The position numbers and the translations under genes were made by a program. This document shows positions 7,158 through 13,003 of a stretch of DNA of 22,886 nt, piece after piece (the first letter of the stretch is position 1; the number at the start of each line of letters is the position of its first letter). The stretch comes from an uncultured Microbacterium sp. (GTDB taxonomy: Bacteria > Actinomycetota > Actinomycetes > Actinomycetales > Microbacteriaceae): NCBI RefSeq assembly GCF_937927635.1, contig NZ_CALBRW010000005.1:1-22886 (forward strand). Direction: 5' to 3'. The notes under the pieces were generated by a model. It made no database searches. It saw only the letters and a list, made by a program, of their open reading frames with translations, and was not told where the DNA came from.

Positions 7158-7348
7158 TGAGCGGCATCGACGAAGGCATGATGCCGGAGCACGTTCAACC
7201 TCGACGCCAGGACGACGGCACCAGGGACGACGGCACCGGGACCGACGACACTTCGGAAGAGGAAAGCACTCGGAAGACGCACGCGGACGACCCCGATCAT
7301 GATGAATCCGGGGAGAAGAAGGCCGCGCCGACTCCGCGCCGGGGTTGA
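7154..7348 (+). CDS. Small acidic, probably disordered protein
   Basis: A 64-aa protein (MMSGIDEGMMPEHVQPRRQD...) very rich in Asp, Glu, Thr and Gly, with no hydrophobic segment. The composition (DDGTRDDGTGTDDTSEEES, then a basic KKAAPTPRRG tail) suggests an intrinsically disordered protein. I do not recognise a family. The ATG at 7154 has GGAGGGG upstream; starts at 7157 and 7178 are possible. The DNA contains a short duplicated GACGACGGCACC. It shares the box-containing promoter at 7043-7081, so a stress-related role such as hydrophilin-like protection is a reasonable guess and no more. Confidence 0.55.
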   Translation: MMSGIDEGMMPEHVQPRRQDDGTRDDGTGTDDTSEEESTRKTHADDPDHDESGEKKAAPTPRRG

Positions 7349-7384
7349 CGAGCGGATCCTCGCAGGTTCAGCGTGCCGCGGGAT

Positions 7385-7738
7385 TCATCCCTCCTCGTGG
7401 GGCGCCTGCAGCTCATCCGCTGCGATTCCGCCTTCGCCTGCATCCGGCGGCTCGGGTACGAGGTAGAGGCCGCCCGGGGAGTTCGCCGTGAACGCGAGAG
7501 CCTCGGTCCACCCGCGGTTGATGACCGGCTGACGGCTGCCGTAGTACTTGAAGACAAGCGAGCTGCCGGGATGCAGCCAGACCGTGCTGCGGCCCCCGCC
7601 GATGCTGGCGTCCTCGCGCCAGGTGAACGGGAACGGCTCACCGCGCCGCAGCTTCGCGGTGATCACCAGTTGAAGATGCGTGAGCGCGCGGTCCTCGAAC
7701 TCGGCCTTGACGCCACCCTCGTAGATGAACTTGCCCAT
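7385..7738 (-). CDS. DUF7882-family small protein, paralogue 2
   Basis: A 117-aa member of the same family as the genes at 5398 and 7802, but of a distinct subgroup. It opens MGKFIYEGGVKAEFEDRALTHLQLVITAKLRRGEPFPFTW and continues GGGRSTVWLHPGSSLVFKYYGSRQPVINRGW, matching the others at EDRALxHL, KLRR, GRSTxWLHP and the A-x-x-ANSPGG/ANTSGG site. An acidic tail (EGGIAADELQAPHEEG) follows. It is transcribed away from paralogue 3, with 63 bp between the starts. There is no GTCAA box upstream. Function unknown. Confidence 0.75.
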   Translation of the reverse strand: MGKFIYEGGVKAEFEDRALTHLQLVITAKLRRGEPFPFTWREDASIGGGRSTVWLHPGSSLVFKYYGSRQPVINRGWTEALAFTANSPGGLYLVPEPPDAGEGGIAADELQAPHEEG

Positions 7739-7801
7739 TCCGCCTCCGTCTGGTCGCGGACCGCCTTCCGGCTACGACCGCCACGGATTACGTTAGGCGA
7801 C

Positions 7802-8182
7802 ATGGGCCTGCTTTACTACGGGGCGACTCCCGATCCGATCCGCATCGAGGACCGTGCTCTCGCGCACCTCAAGGTCGTCATCGCGACCAAGTTGAGACGG
7901 AACGAGAGCTTCACGCTCTCGTGGCGGCATCCCGAGGGAGACGAGCCGGGGCGCTCGACGATCTGGCTGCATCCGTCCATCCCGCTGCGCTTCGTGTTCG
8001 AAGCTCCAGAACCGTCCGAACTCCATGCGGAGTGGATCACGGCCATGGCGCATTCGGCCAACACCAGCGGCGGGATCATGATGGTGCCCGAGGACATGGC
8101 CCAGCCCGACGGAGACGCCCAGCCCGACGGAGACGCCCAGGCCGACGCAGGCGCCCAGCCCGACGACGTCCGGTCGGAGTGA
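7802..8182 (+). CDS. DUF7882-family small protein, paralogue 3, with repetitive tail
   Basis: A 126-aa protein whose first 100 residues are close to paralogue 1 (IEDRALAHLKVVIATKLRRNESFTLSW is split identically in both, followed by GRSTIWLHPSIPLRFVF and AHSANTSGGI). Its C-terminus is a low-complexity run of AQPDGD-like units encoded by an 18-nt repeat at 8099-8167, which the others lack. The MG start is fixed by the paralogues. No Shine-Dalgarno is visible; a TACGTT hexamer (7789-7794) sits 7 nt before the ATG, so the message is probably leaderless. Function unknown. Confidence 0.75.
   Translation: MGLLYYGATPDPIRIEDRALAHLKVVIATKLRRNESFTLSWRHPEGDEPGRSTIWLHPSIPLRFVFEAPEPSELHAEWITAMAHSANTSGGIMMVPEDMAQPDGDAQPDGDAQADAGAQPDDVRSE
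8099..8167 (+). repeat. 18-nt tandem coding repeat (AQPDGD units)
   Basis: Two perfect copies of GCCCAGCCCGACGGAGAC (8099-8116, 8117-8134) are followed by a diverged third copy and a partial fourth. It encodes an acidic Pro/Asp/Gly tail and is likely to vary in copy number between strains. Confidence 0.75.
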
Positions 8183-8188
8183 ACCGAT

Positions 8189-8208
8189 GGCAGGTGCGAG
8201 CACCTGCC
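8189..8208 (+). terminator. Hairpin after paralogue 3
   Basis: GGCAGGTG-CGAG-CACCTGCC is a perfect 8-bp stem with a four-base loop, six bases after the stop codon. No T-tract follows; instead the GTCAA box of the next promoter starts immediately. It could insulate the two units or extend the regulatory site. Confidence 0.55.
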
Positions 8209-8247
8209 GTCAACCCCCTTCTCGCGGCATCCGCGTCTTCGTATTCT
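8209..8247 (+). promoter_or_regulatory. GTCAA-box promoter of the small membrane protein-corA unit
   Basis: GTCAACCCCCT (8209-8219) is followed 22 bp later by TATTCT (8242-8247). The inferred start near 8254 gives a 40-nt leader with GAAGGGA before the ATG at 8294. The box is identical to those at 6976-6986 (reverse) and 10289-10299. Confidence 0.6.
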
Positions 8248-8293
8248 CAGCGGATGCCGGGGCATCTCCGCCCCGCGTGACGAAGGGATCGAC

Positions 8294-8458
8294 ATGAACC
8301 TCCTGTTCATCATCATCGCGGTGGTCGCGATCATCCTCGCAATCACCGGTGGTCTCGTGCAGTCGCTGAACTTCCTGCTCTGGGTGGGTCTGGTACTGCT
8401 CGCACTGGCGGTGATCGCCTGGCTGATCAGGGTGATCTCCGGCCGGAACGCGGCGTGA
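8294..8458 (+). CDS. Small two-helix membrane protein
   Basis: A 54-aa protein (MNLLFIIIAVVAIILAITGG, then a second hydrophobic stretch LNFLLWVGLVLLALAVIAWL and a basic RVISGRN end). Two transmembrane helices take up nearly the whole chain, with the positively charged tail probably cytoplasmic. Small hydrophobic proteins of this kind are often stress-induced, but I cannot assign a family with confidence. A GAAGGGA site lies six bases before the ATG. Its TGA overlaps the GTG start of corA (GTGA), so the two are coupled and share the box promoter; an accessory role for the transporter is possible. Confidence 0.75.
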   Translation: MNLLFIIIAVVAIILAITGGLVQSLNFLLWVGLVLLALAVIAWLIRVISGRNAA

Positions 8459-9399
8459 CCGAAACCCCTGAGGAGTCAGCGCCGAAGGCTGCGGTCGGCG
8501 CCTTCACCTGGGTCGGCCTCGTCGATCGCGATCCGCACGACGTGCTGGCCGAGGTGAGGCGCCTCGCCGCCCACCCGGCACTCCGCGAGGACTCTCTCCA
8601 GCACGGGCGGCCTCCCAAGCTGGAGGTGCTGGACGGGCGGCTGTTCGTCATCGCATGGGACATCGACCCCGACAAGGTGACCAAGCGCCCCGGCGAGATC
8701 ATCATCCTGACCGGCGGCACCGGGCTTCTGACGGTGCAGTGGGACGGTGACCGACCGGCGCGGGCGCTGCGACCGCTGGTCGAACGCGATGATCCCACCG
8801 GCGCGACGCCGTTGGGCGCCGCCTATCGTATCCTCGACGCCGTGGTCTGCGACTACGAGGCCACCGTCGCCTCGATCGAGAGCGAACTCGATCAGGTGGA
8901 GACGCAGGTGTTCGACCCCGATGTCGAGGAGGACTACGAGCGCATCTACCGATTGCGCAGGCGCATCGGGCACCTCGACCGCGCGGCGTCCGCCCTGCGG
9001 CAGGGCTTCGAGGCCGATTCCGATGGACTGGGCGAGCTGCTCGAAGACGACCCCGGGTTGCGCACGTTCTTCCGGCACATGCGCAGCGACCTCACTGCAA
9101 TCGCCGACTTGCTCTCCACGCAGCGGATGACGCTGGATGCTGTCGTCTCCAGCCACGAGAGCAACGTGTCCTCCCGGCAGAACCGCGACATGCGCACCAT
9201 CGCCGCGGTGGCGGCGCTGCTCGCGCTGCCGACCGTGGTCGCGGGTCTCTACGGCATGAACTTCAAAGACATGCCGCTGCTGCACACCGGGAATGGCTGG
9301 GTGCTCGTCCTGATCGGCGCCGTGGTCCTCGACGTGGTCGCCGTGCTGCTGTTCCGGCGTCGTGGATGGATGGGCTCGAATCAGCGCCACGACAGCTGA
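8455..9399 (+). CDS. corA: CorA-family Mg2+/divalent cation channel
   Basis: A 314-aa CorA-type protein. The long soluble N-terminal funnel (residues 1-250) includes the helical stalk (ATVASIESELDQVETQVF through DLTAIADLLSTQRMTLDAVVSSHESN). The signature GMN lies in LYGMNFKDMP at the end of the first transmembrane helix (TIAAVAALLALPTVVAGLYGMNF), and a second helix (WVLVLIGAVVLDVVAVLLF) is followed by a basic RRRGW end. It would form a pentameric channel for Mg2+ and perhaps Co2+/Ni2+ in the cytoplasmic membrane. The start is the GTG at 8455 overlapping the stop of the small membrane protein. Convergent with the DUF6766 gene three bases downstream. Confidence 0.92.
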   Translation: MTETPEESAPKAAVGAFTWVGLVDRDPHDVLAEVRRLAAHPALREDSLQHGRPPKLEVLDGRLFVIAWDIDPDKVTKRPGEIIILTGGTGLLTVQWDGDRPARALRPLVERDDPTGATPLGAAYRILDAVVCDYEATVASIESELDQVETQVFDPDVEEDYERIYRLRRRIGHLDRAASALRQGFEADSDGLGELLEDDPGLRTFFRHMRSDLTAIADLLSTQRMTLDAVVSSHESNVSSRQNRDMRTIAAVAALLALPTVVAGLYGMNFKDMPLLHTGNGWVLVLIGAVVLDVVAVLLFRRRGWMGSNQRHDS

Positions 9400-9402
9400 G
9401 CG

Positions 9403-10086
9403 TCACTCCGACTCGACGGCGGAGACCCGGTGCGGTGCGCCCACGGGCTTCGACTCCGCCGATCCGCGCTGACGCAGGTAGATCGAGAATGCCACCATCG
9501 TGCCGACCGCGAGGAACTCGGACTGCCAGTTCTGCAGAGTGCGATTCCAGAAGTCCGCCGAGGCCACGTATTCGAGCCACGTCGGCGCCGGCATCCCGTG
9601 CATGACCGCCTCCTCACCTGCCACGATGCTGCCGCCCAGCGATTGGATGAGCCAGGACAGCACGAACACCGATCCCATCACGATCAGCAGGGAGTTGCCG
9701 TACACGGTCCGCCGCCAGCCGTCCGCCTTCGCCCACGACGGAGCATCCGCAGGGGCGTGCTCGCCGACCAGCTGATCGGCGTCGCTCTCCAGTCCCTCAT
9801 CGCCGGGCTTCTTCGATTCGGGGGAGCCGCGCTGGACGAGCCAGACCGTCGCGCCGATGAACAGGGAGAACTGCAGGAATTCCGACTGCCAGTTCTCCGC
9901 GACGTCAACGACGAAGTCCGGCGAGACGACGAAGCTCAGGAAGTCCACGGCAGCTCGGCCGTGCTCGGCCATCTCCTCGACCTGGCGGAAATATCCCGCA
10001 ACGGCCTGCCCGCCGAGCGCGAGCAGGAAGAGCAGGAGGAAGAAGAGTCCCAGCGCGTTGTCGCGCAGCATCCGCCGCATGGTCAT
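9403..10086 (-). CDS. DUF6766-family membrane protein with internal duplication
   Basis: A 227-aa protein with four predicted transmembrane helices (about residues 9-31, 65-84, 130-153 and 190-207). The two halves are repeats of each other: ENWQSEFLQFSLFIGATVWLV-QRGSPESK in the first and QNWQSEFLAVGTMVAFSIYLRQRGSAESK in the second, each preceded by a similar S-x-DF segment. I recall this architecture as DUF6766, function unknown. The ATG at 10086 is chosen because it overlaps the stop of the small upstream membrane gene (ATGA); an alternative ATG is six bases further in. It would be co-transcribed from the GTCAA-type promoter at 10234-10272. Confidence 0.8.
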   Translation of the reverse strand: MTMRRMLRDNALGLFFLLLFLLALGGQAVAGYFRQVEEMAEHGRAAVDFLSFVVSPDFVVDVAENWQSEFLQFSLFIGATVWLVQRGSPESKKPGDEGLESDADQLVGEHAPADAPSWAKADGWRRTVYGNSLLIVMGSVFVLSWLIQSLGGSIVAGEEAVMHGMPAPTWLEYVASADFWNRTLQNWQSEFLAVGTMVAFSIYLRQRGSAESKPVGAPHRVSAVESE

Positions 10087-10202
10087 CGACCCCCGACGAC
10101 GATCACCAGCATGACCGCCAGACCGCCCGCGGTGACCGTCATCCACAGCCAGAAGACGATCGCCGGTCCGGGACCTGCCTGATCATCATGAGTCCGCATC
10201 AT
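10083..10202 (-). CDS. 39-residue single-helix membrane protein coupled to DUF6766
   Basis: The frame opens with two ATGs at 10202 and 10199 behind a strong GAGGAGGA site. It encodes MMRTHDDQAGPGPAIVFWLW followed by MTVTAGGLAVMLVIVVGGR: a short polar N-terminus and one hydrophobic helix. Its TGA overlaps the ATG of the DUF6766 gene by four bases. Ribosome site, coupling and promoter spacing all argue that it is real, although it is too small for most gene callers. It may be a subunit or assembly partner of the DUF6766 protein; that is inference. Confidence 0.7.
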   Translation of the reverse strand: MMRTHDDQAGPGPAIVFWLWMTVTAGGLAVMLVIVVGGR

Positions 10203-10233
10203 CCTGTCCTCCTCGTCGCGTCGAACGCCTCCG

Positions 10234-10272
10234 ATCCTGGGTCCACGGCGATGCGCCGACCAGCCCCTTGAC
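10234..10272 (-). promoter_or_regulatory. GTCAA-type promoter of the small membrane protein-DUF6766 unit
   Basis: On the reverse strand GTCAAGGGGCT (10272-10262) is followed 22 bp later by CAGGAT (10239-10234), giving an inferred start near 10227 and a 25-nt leader. The core differs from the CCCCC form but keeps GTCAA, the C at position 10 and the spacing. It lies back to back with the CBS-gene promoter. Confidence 0.5.
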
Positions 10273-10288
10273 GCCGGCGCAGACGCCT

Positions 10289-10327
10289 GTCAACCCCCTA
10301 CGGCGAGGGCGGTGCGCTCCGTAGCGT
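10289..10327 (+). promoter_or_regulatory. GTCAA-box promoter of the CBS-FHA unit
   Basis: GTCAACCCCCT (10289-10299) is followed 22 bp later by TAGCGT (10322-10327). The inferred start near 10334 leaves a 22-nt leader with GAGGAGA before the ATG at 10356. Confidence 0.6.
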
Positions 10328-10355
10328 CGGTTCATCGAACACGAGACGAGGAGAG

Positions 10356-10787
10356 ATGATGACACTCACGACCGAGATCCGAGTCAAGGACATCATGACG
10401 CCGGGTGCGCGATGCATCGGCGAGAACGATTCCTTGGAGCGGGCCGCGCGCTTGATGACAGATCTGGACATCGGCTCCCTGCCGATCTGCGGCGACGACG
10501 GCAAGCTCAAGGGCATGCTGACCGACCGCGACATCGTCGTGAAGGCGATCGCGACCGGACGGTCCGCCGAGACGACCACAGCGGGAATGCTCGCCGAGGG
10601 ACGACCCGTGCTGGTGGACGCCGAGGACGACGTGCGCGAGGTGCTCGCCCTCATGCAGCAGCACCAGATCCGCCGCGTCCCCGTGATCGACGATCACGTG
10701 CTGGTGGGGATCGTCGCCGAAGCCGACATCGCCCGCAGCCTCGCCCCGAGCGACACCGGCGAGACCGTCGAGCAGATCACGCTCTGA
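10356..10787 (+). CDS. Tandem CBS-domain protein
   Basis: A 143-aa protein made of two CBS motifs (a Bateman module) and little else. The first runs from about residue 8 to 68 (VKDIMTPGARCIGENDSLERAARLM through LKGMLTDRDIVVKAIA), the second from about 74 to 130 (GMLAEGRPVLVDAEDDVREVLALM through VGIVAEADIARSL). The T-D-R-D-I sequence is the usual ribose/phosphate contact, so it probably senses AMP, ATP or another adenosyl ligand; stand-alone pairs of this kind in actinobacteria are commonly stress- or hypoxia-induced. First gene of a unit with the FHA-like gene 14 bases downstream. Confidence 0.85.
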   Translation: MMTLTTEIRVKDIMTPGARCIGENDSLERAARLMTDLDIGSLPICGDDGKLKGMLTDRDIVVKAIATGRSAETTTAGMLAEGRPVLVDAEDDVREVLALMQQHQIRRVPVIDDHVLVGIVAEADIARSLAPSDTGETVEQITL

Positions 10788-10801
10788 CAGAGGAGGCGGA
10801 C

Positions 10802-11320
10802 ATGCGTGCCGACAAGGAGGCCATGGAGAAGGACCTGAGCAGGCGTCCGGCCGACGCGACCACCACGCACGCCAGGTGGGGAGCCGGCGATCCTCGCCTG
10901 CTGGTCTCGCAGGAGGACGTCCGCGAGGTCTTCCCCCTCACCGCCGATCAGGTCCGCTTCGGATCGGCGCCGGATTCGGAGCTCCTGCTCGCCGGTGCCG
11001 ATCCCCTGCACGCCACGATCACGCACGATGATCGCGACGAGTTCGTGCTCGAGATGCACGGCGAGGGCGAAATGAACGCGGGGACCGATGACCGCAGCGA
11101 GACCCTGCGCACGGGTGCCCGCTTCACCGTCGCCGGCTGGACGCTGGTGTTCGTCAGGGAGGAATTCGCCGATCATGGCCGTCCCTATGGCGGCCGCGAG
11201 GGCGGAGAACTGTCGGATCAGCCCGCGCAGCCGCAGCGCCCCGACTACCCTGCGCAGCGTGCTGGCGGACCGGACGCCACGGCCACGGACGGACGGGAGT
11301 GGGAGGTCCGCAACGGCTGA
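10802..11320 (+). CDS. FHA-like domain protein, paralogue 1 (degenerate)
   Basis: A 172-aa soluble protein. Residues about 45-130 resemble a forkhead-associated domain (VRFGSAPDSELLLAGADPLHATI...EFVLEM, then TLRTGARFTVAGWTLVFVREEFADHGRPYGG). The phosphothreonine-binding residues are not canonical: the Arg of the G-R pair is Ser, and the Ser of the S-x-x-H motif is Asp. Phosphopeptide binding is therefore doubtful, and the fold may serve another interaction. A good GAGGAGG site precedes the ATG at 10802. Co-transcribed with the CBS gene. A paralogue follows at 11711. The C-terminal 40 residues are low-complexity. Confidence 0.7.
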   Translation: MRADKEAMEKDLSRRPADATTTHARWGAGDPRLLVSQEDVREVFPLTADQVRFGSAPDSELLLAGADPLHATITHDDRDEFVLEMHGEGEMNAGTDDRSETLRTGARFTVAGWTLVFVREEFADHGRPYGGREGGELSDQPAQPQRPDYPAQRAGGPDATATDGREWEVRNG

Positions 11321-11332
11321 GCGGCTGCTCAG
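11317..11332. terminator. Hairpin between convergent genes
   Basis: CTGAGC-GGCT-GCTCAG forms a perfect 6-bp stem that contains both facing stop codons (11318-11320 and 11329-11331). No T-tract; a compact bidirectional terminator is plausible. Confidence 0.4.
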
Positions 11333-11532
11333 TCGACCACCTCGCCCTGCGTGCGAATGAACTCGAGGTCGCGGATCGTGAGCTGCTCTTCCCTCGGCAT
11401 GCGCACGCCCGTCAGGATCTCGACCTCGTCGCGGACGATGTCGGGGATGGTCTCGCCGCCGAGAATGTCGAGTGCATGCTTGGCCTCCGCGGTGAGGCCG
11501 GGCCACCAGGTGTGGATCTCGGGTTCTGTCAT
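11329..11532 (-). CDS. Hypothetical 67-aa protein
   Basis: A small soluble acidic protein starting MTEPEIHTWWPGLTAEAKHA at the ATG at 11532, behind a GAGAGGAG site. It contains LDILGGETIPDIVRDEVEILTG and ends LTIRDLEFIRTQGEVVD. It looks like a compact helical domain; I do not recognise a family. The spacing of charged residues and an absence of Cys or membrane segments give no functional hint. It sits convergent to FHA paralogue 1 and divergent from FHA paralogue 2. The upstream 178 bp (11533-11710) hold no clear box of the GTCAA type in the right geometry. Confidence 0.65.
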   Translation of the reverse strand: MTEPEIHTWWPGLTAEAKHALDILGGETIPDIVRDEVEILTGVRMPREEQLTIRDLEFIRTQGEVVD

Positions 11533-11710
11533 GTCGTGCTCCTCTCTTCGCCCGCCCATCCTCGGCCGAACCGGATGATCATGCCACCCCCTGGCCTTCC
11601 CGCACGCACGCGCGTACCCTCTGAGTCAAGGCTTACCGCGACCTTCTGAGAGGGTCGACGGGAGCACCTCCCGCCGACCCGAGGATCATCCACGGATAGG
11701 AGGAAGGGCC

Positions 11711-12181
11711 ATGGCTGAGCGACTGCACGGCTACGCGCCGACGACGACGCACGCCGACTGGGGTGCGGGGGATCCCCATCTGCTGATCTCCCGGCACGAC
11801 GAGGATCGGTCGGTGCACCATCTCGCCGACATGAAGGTCACGATCGGGTCGGATGCGGGGTGCACGCTGCAGCTCGAGGGCGCCGCGCCGCTGCACGCGA
11901 CCATCGTGCACGACGAGCGCGACGAGTTCGTGCTGACCATGCATGCCCCGGGCACGATGAACGCCAACGACCTCGATGCGAAGGACGGTGCACGGACCGA
12001 GACGCTGCGCACCGGCGCCCGCTTCACCATCGGGGAGTGGACGCTGGTGTTCAGCCGCGACGAGTTCGCCGACCACGGTCGCCCGTACGGCGGGCGCGAG
12101 GGCGGCGAGGGTACGCACCAGCACCGGCAGAACGAGCGTCCGGACTATCCGTCGACGGGAGCGATCCCGACGCAGAAGTGA
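11711..12181 (+). CDS. FHA-like domain protein, paralogue 2 (degenerate)
   Basis: A 156-aa paralogue of the gene at 10802. The shared blocks are TTTHAxWGAGDP at residues 11-22, the FHA-like core (VTIGSDAGCTLQLEGAAPLHATIVHDERDEFVL, split here by several substitutions relative to paralogue 1), and TLRTGARFTIGEWTLVFSRDEFADHGRPYGGREGGE. As in paralogue 1 the canonical Arg and Ser of the phosphothreonine pocket are replaced (Ser and Ala). It starts behind a strong AGGAGGAAGG site and is transcribed on its own. The function is probably protein-protein interaction, partner unknown. Confidence 0.7.
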   Translation: MAERLHGYAPTTTHADWGAGDPHLLISRHDEDRSVHHLADMKVTIGSDAGCTLQLEGAAPLHATIVHDERDEFVLTMHAPGTMNANDLDAKDGARTETLRTGARFTIGEWTLVFSRDEFADHGRPYGGREGGEGTHQHRQNERPDYPSTGAIPTQK

Positions 12182-12220
12182 TCGGGGCTCCCTCGGCTCC
12201 AGCCGGCGTACGTTGGAGGC

Positions 12221-12967
12221 ATGGCTGAGTTCGTCGTGGTCGGTGGCACAGGGCAGATCGGCGCGAAGACGGTCTCCCGCCTGCGCGAGAGCGGGCGGGA
12301 TGCCGTCGCCGCATCTCCCAGCACCGGCGTCGACCTGCTGACCGGTGCGGGGCTGGATGCCGTGCTGCAGGGCGCCCGGGTCGTGATCGACGTCTCCAAG
12401 CCGCGCGCCACCGCCCCGGATGCTGTGCACGAGTACTTCACGAGCGGGATGGCGAACCTGCTGCGCGCGGAGCGCGAGCACGGCATCCGCCATCATCTGG
12501 CCCTGAGCATCGTCGGCTCCGACCGCCACGATGTGCCGTTCTACGCGGGGAAGGTCGCGGGTGAACGGGCCGTGCGGGAGTCTGCCGTGCCGTGCACGAT
12601 CGTGCACGCCACGCAGTTCTTCGAGTTCGCCCCGGCCATCGCCGCGCAGGCGGAGGCCGACGGTGTGGTCACGCTGCCGGATGCCCTGGTGCAGCCCTGC
12701 GCGGGCGCGGATGTGGCCGATCTGCTCGTGGAGCTGGCCCTCGGCGAGGCTCTGAGCGCCGATCTCGACGTCGCCGGCCCCGACAGGATGCCGCTGGCCG
12801 AGTTCGTCTCCCGCGCCCTGCTGGCCACGGGCGACCACCGCGTCGTGCACGCCGGCCCCACGGGTATGTATTTCGGCGGCGGCCTGGAGCGCGAGGCGCT
12901 GGTCCCGGGTCCCGACGCCCGCATCCTGCCGACATCGTTCGGCGCCTGGCTGCTCGCTCACTCCTGA
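12221..12967 (+). CDS. NmrA/atypical SDR-type NAD(P)-binding protein
   Basis: A 248-aa Rossmann-fold protein with the dinucleotide loop GGTGQIG at residues 8-14. It lacks the usual SDR Tyr-x-x-x-Lys in the standard place; YAGKVAGERAVRES near residue 108 is the corresponding Y...K of atypical SDRs. VHATQFFEFAP and the later VLxxPDARILPTSFGAWL region are typical of the NmrA/YtfG group, which act as redox sensors or quinone/alkene-type reductases. A TACGTT hexamer (12209-12214) lies 6 nt before the ATG, with GGAGGC in between, so either leaderless or conventional initiation is possible. Convergent with the alcohol dehydrogenase gene. Confidence 0.8.
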   Translation: MAEFVVVGGTGQIGAKTVSRLRESGRDAVAASPSTGVDLLTGAGLDAVLQGARVVIDVSKPRATAPDAVHEYFTSGMANLLRAEREHGIRHHLALSIVGSDRHDVPFYAGKVAGERAVRESAVPCTIVHATQFFEFAPAIAAQAEADGVVTLPDALVQPCAGADVADLLVELALGEALSADLDVAGPDRMPLAEFVSRALLATGDHRVVHAGPTGMYFGGGLEREALVPGPDARILPTSFGAWLLAHS

Positions 12968-13003
12968 GGTTCATGCCTGCCGTCCCGCGTCCGCACCGAC
13001 GGA

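Noticed and set aside
11625..11635. GTCAAGGCTTA upstream of FHA paralogue 2, a possible sixth regulon box
   Set aside because: At the fixed spacing the hexamer lacks the A2/T6 pattern and the box lacks C at position 10, so it is not counted.
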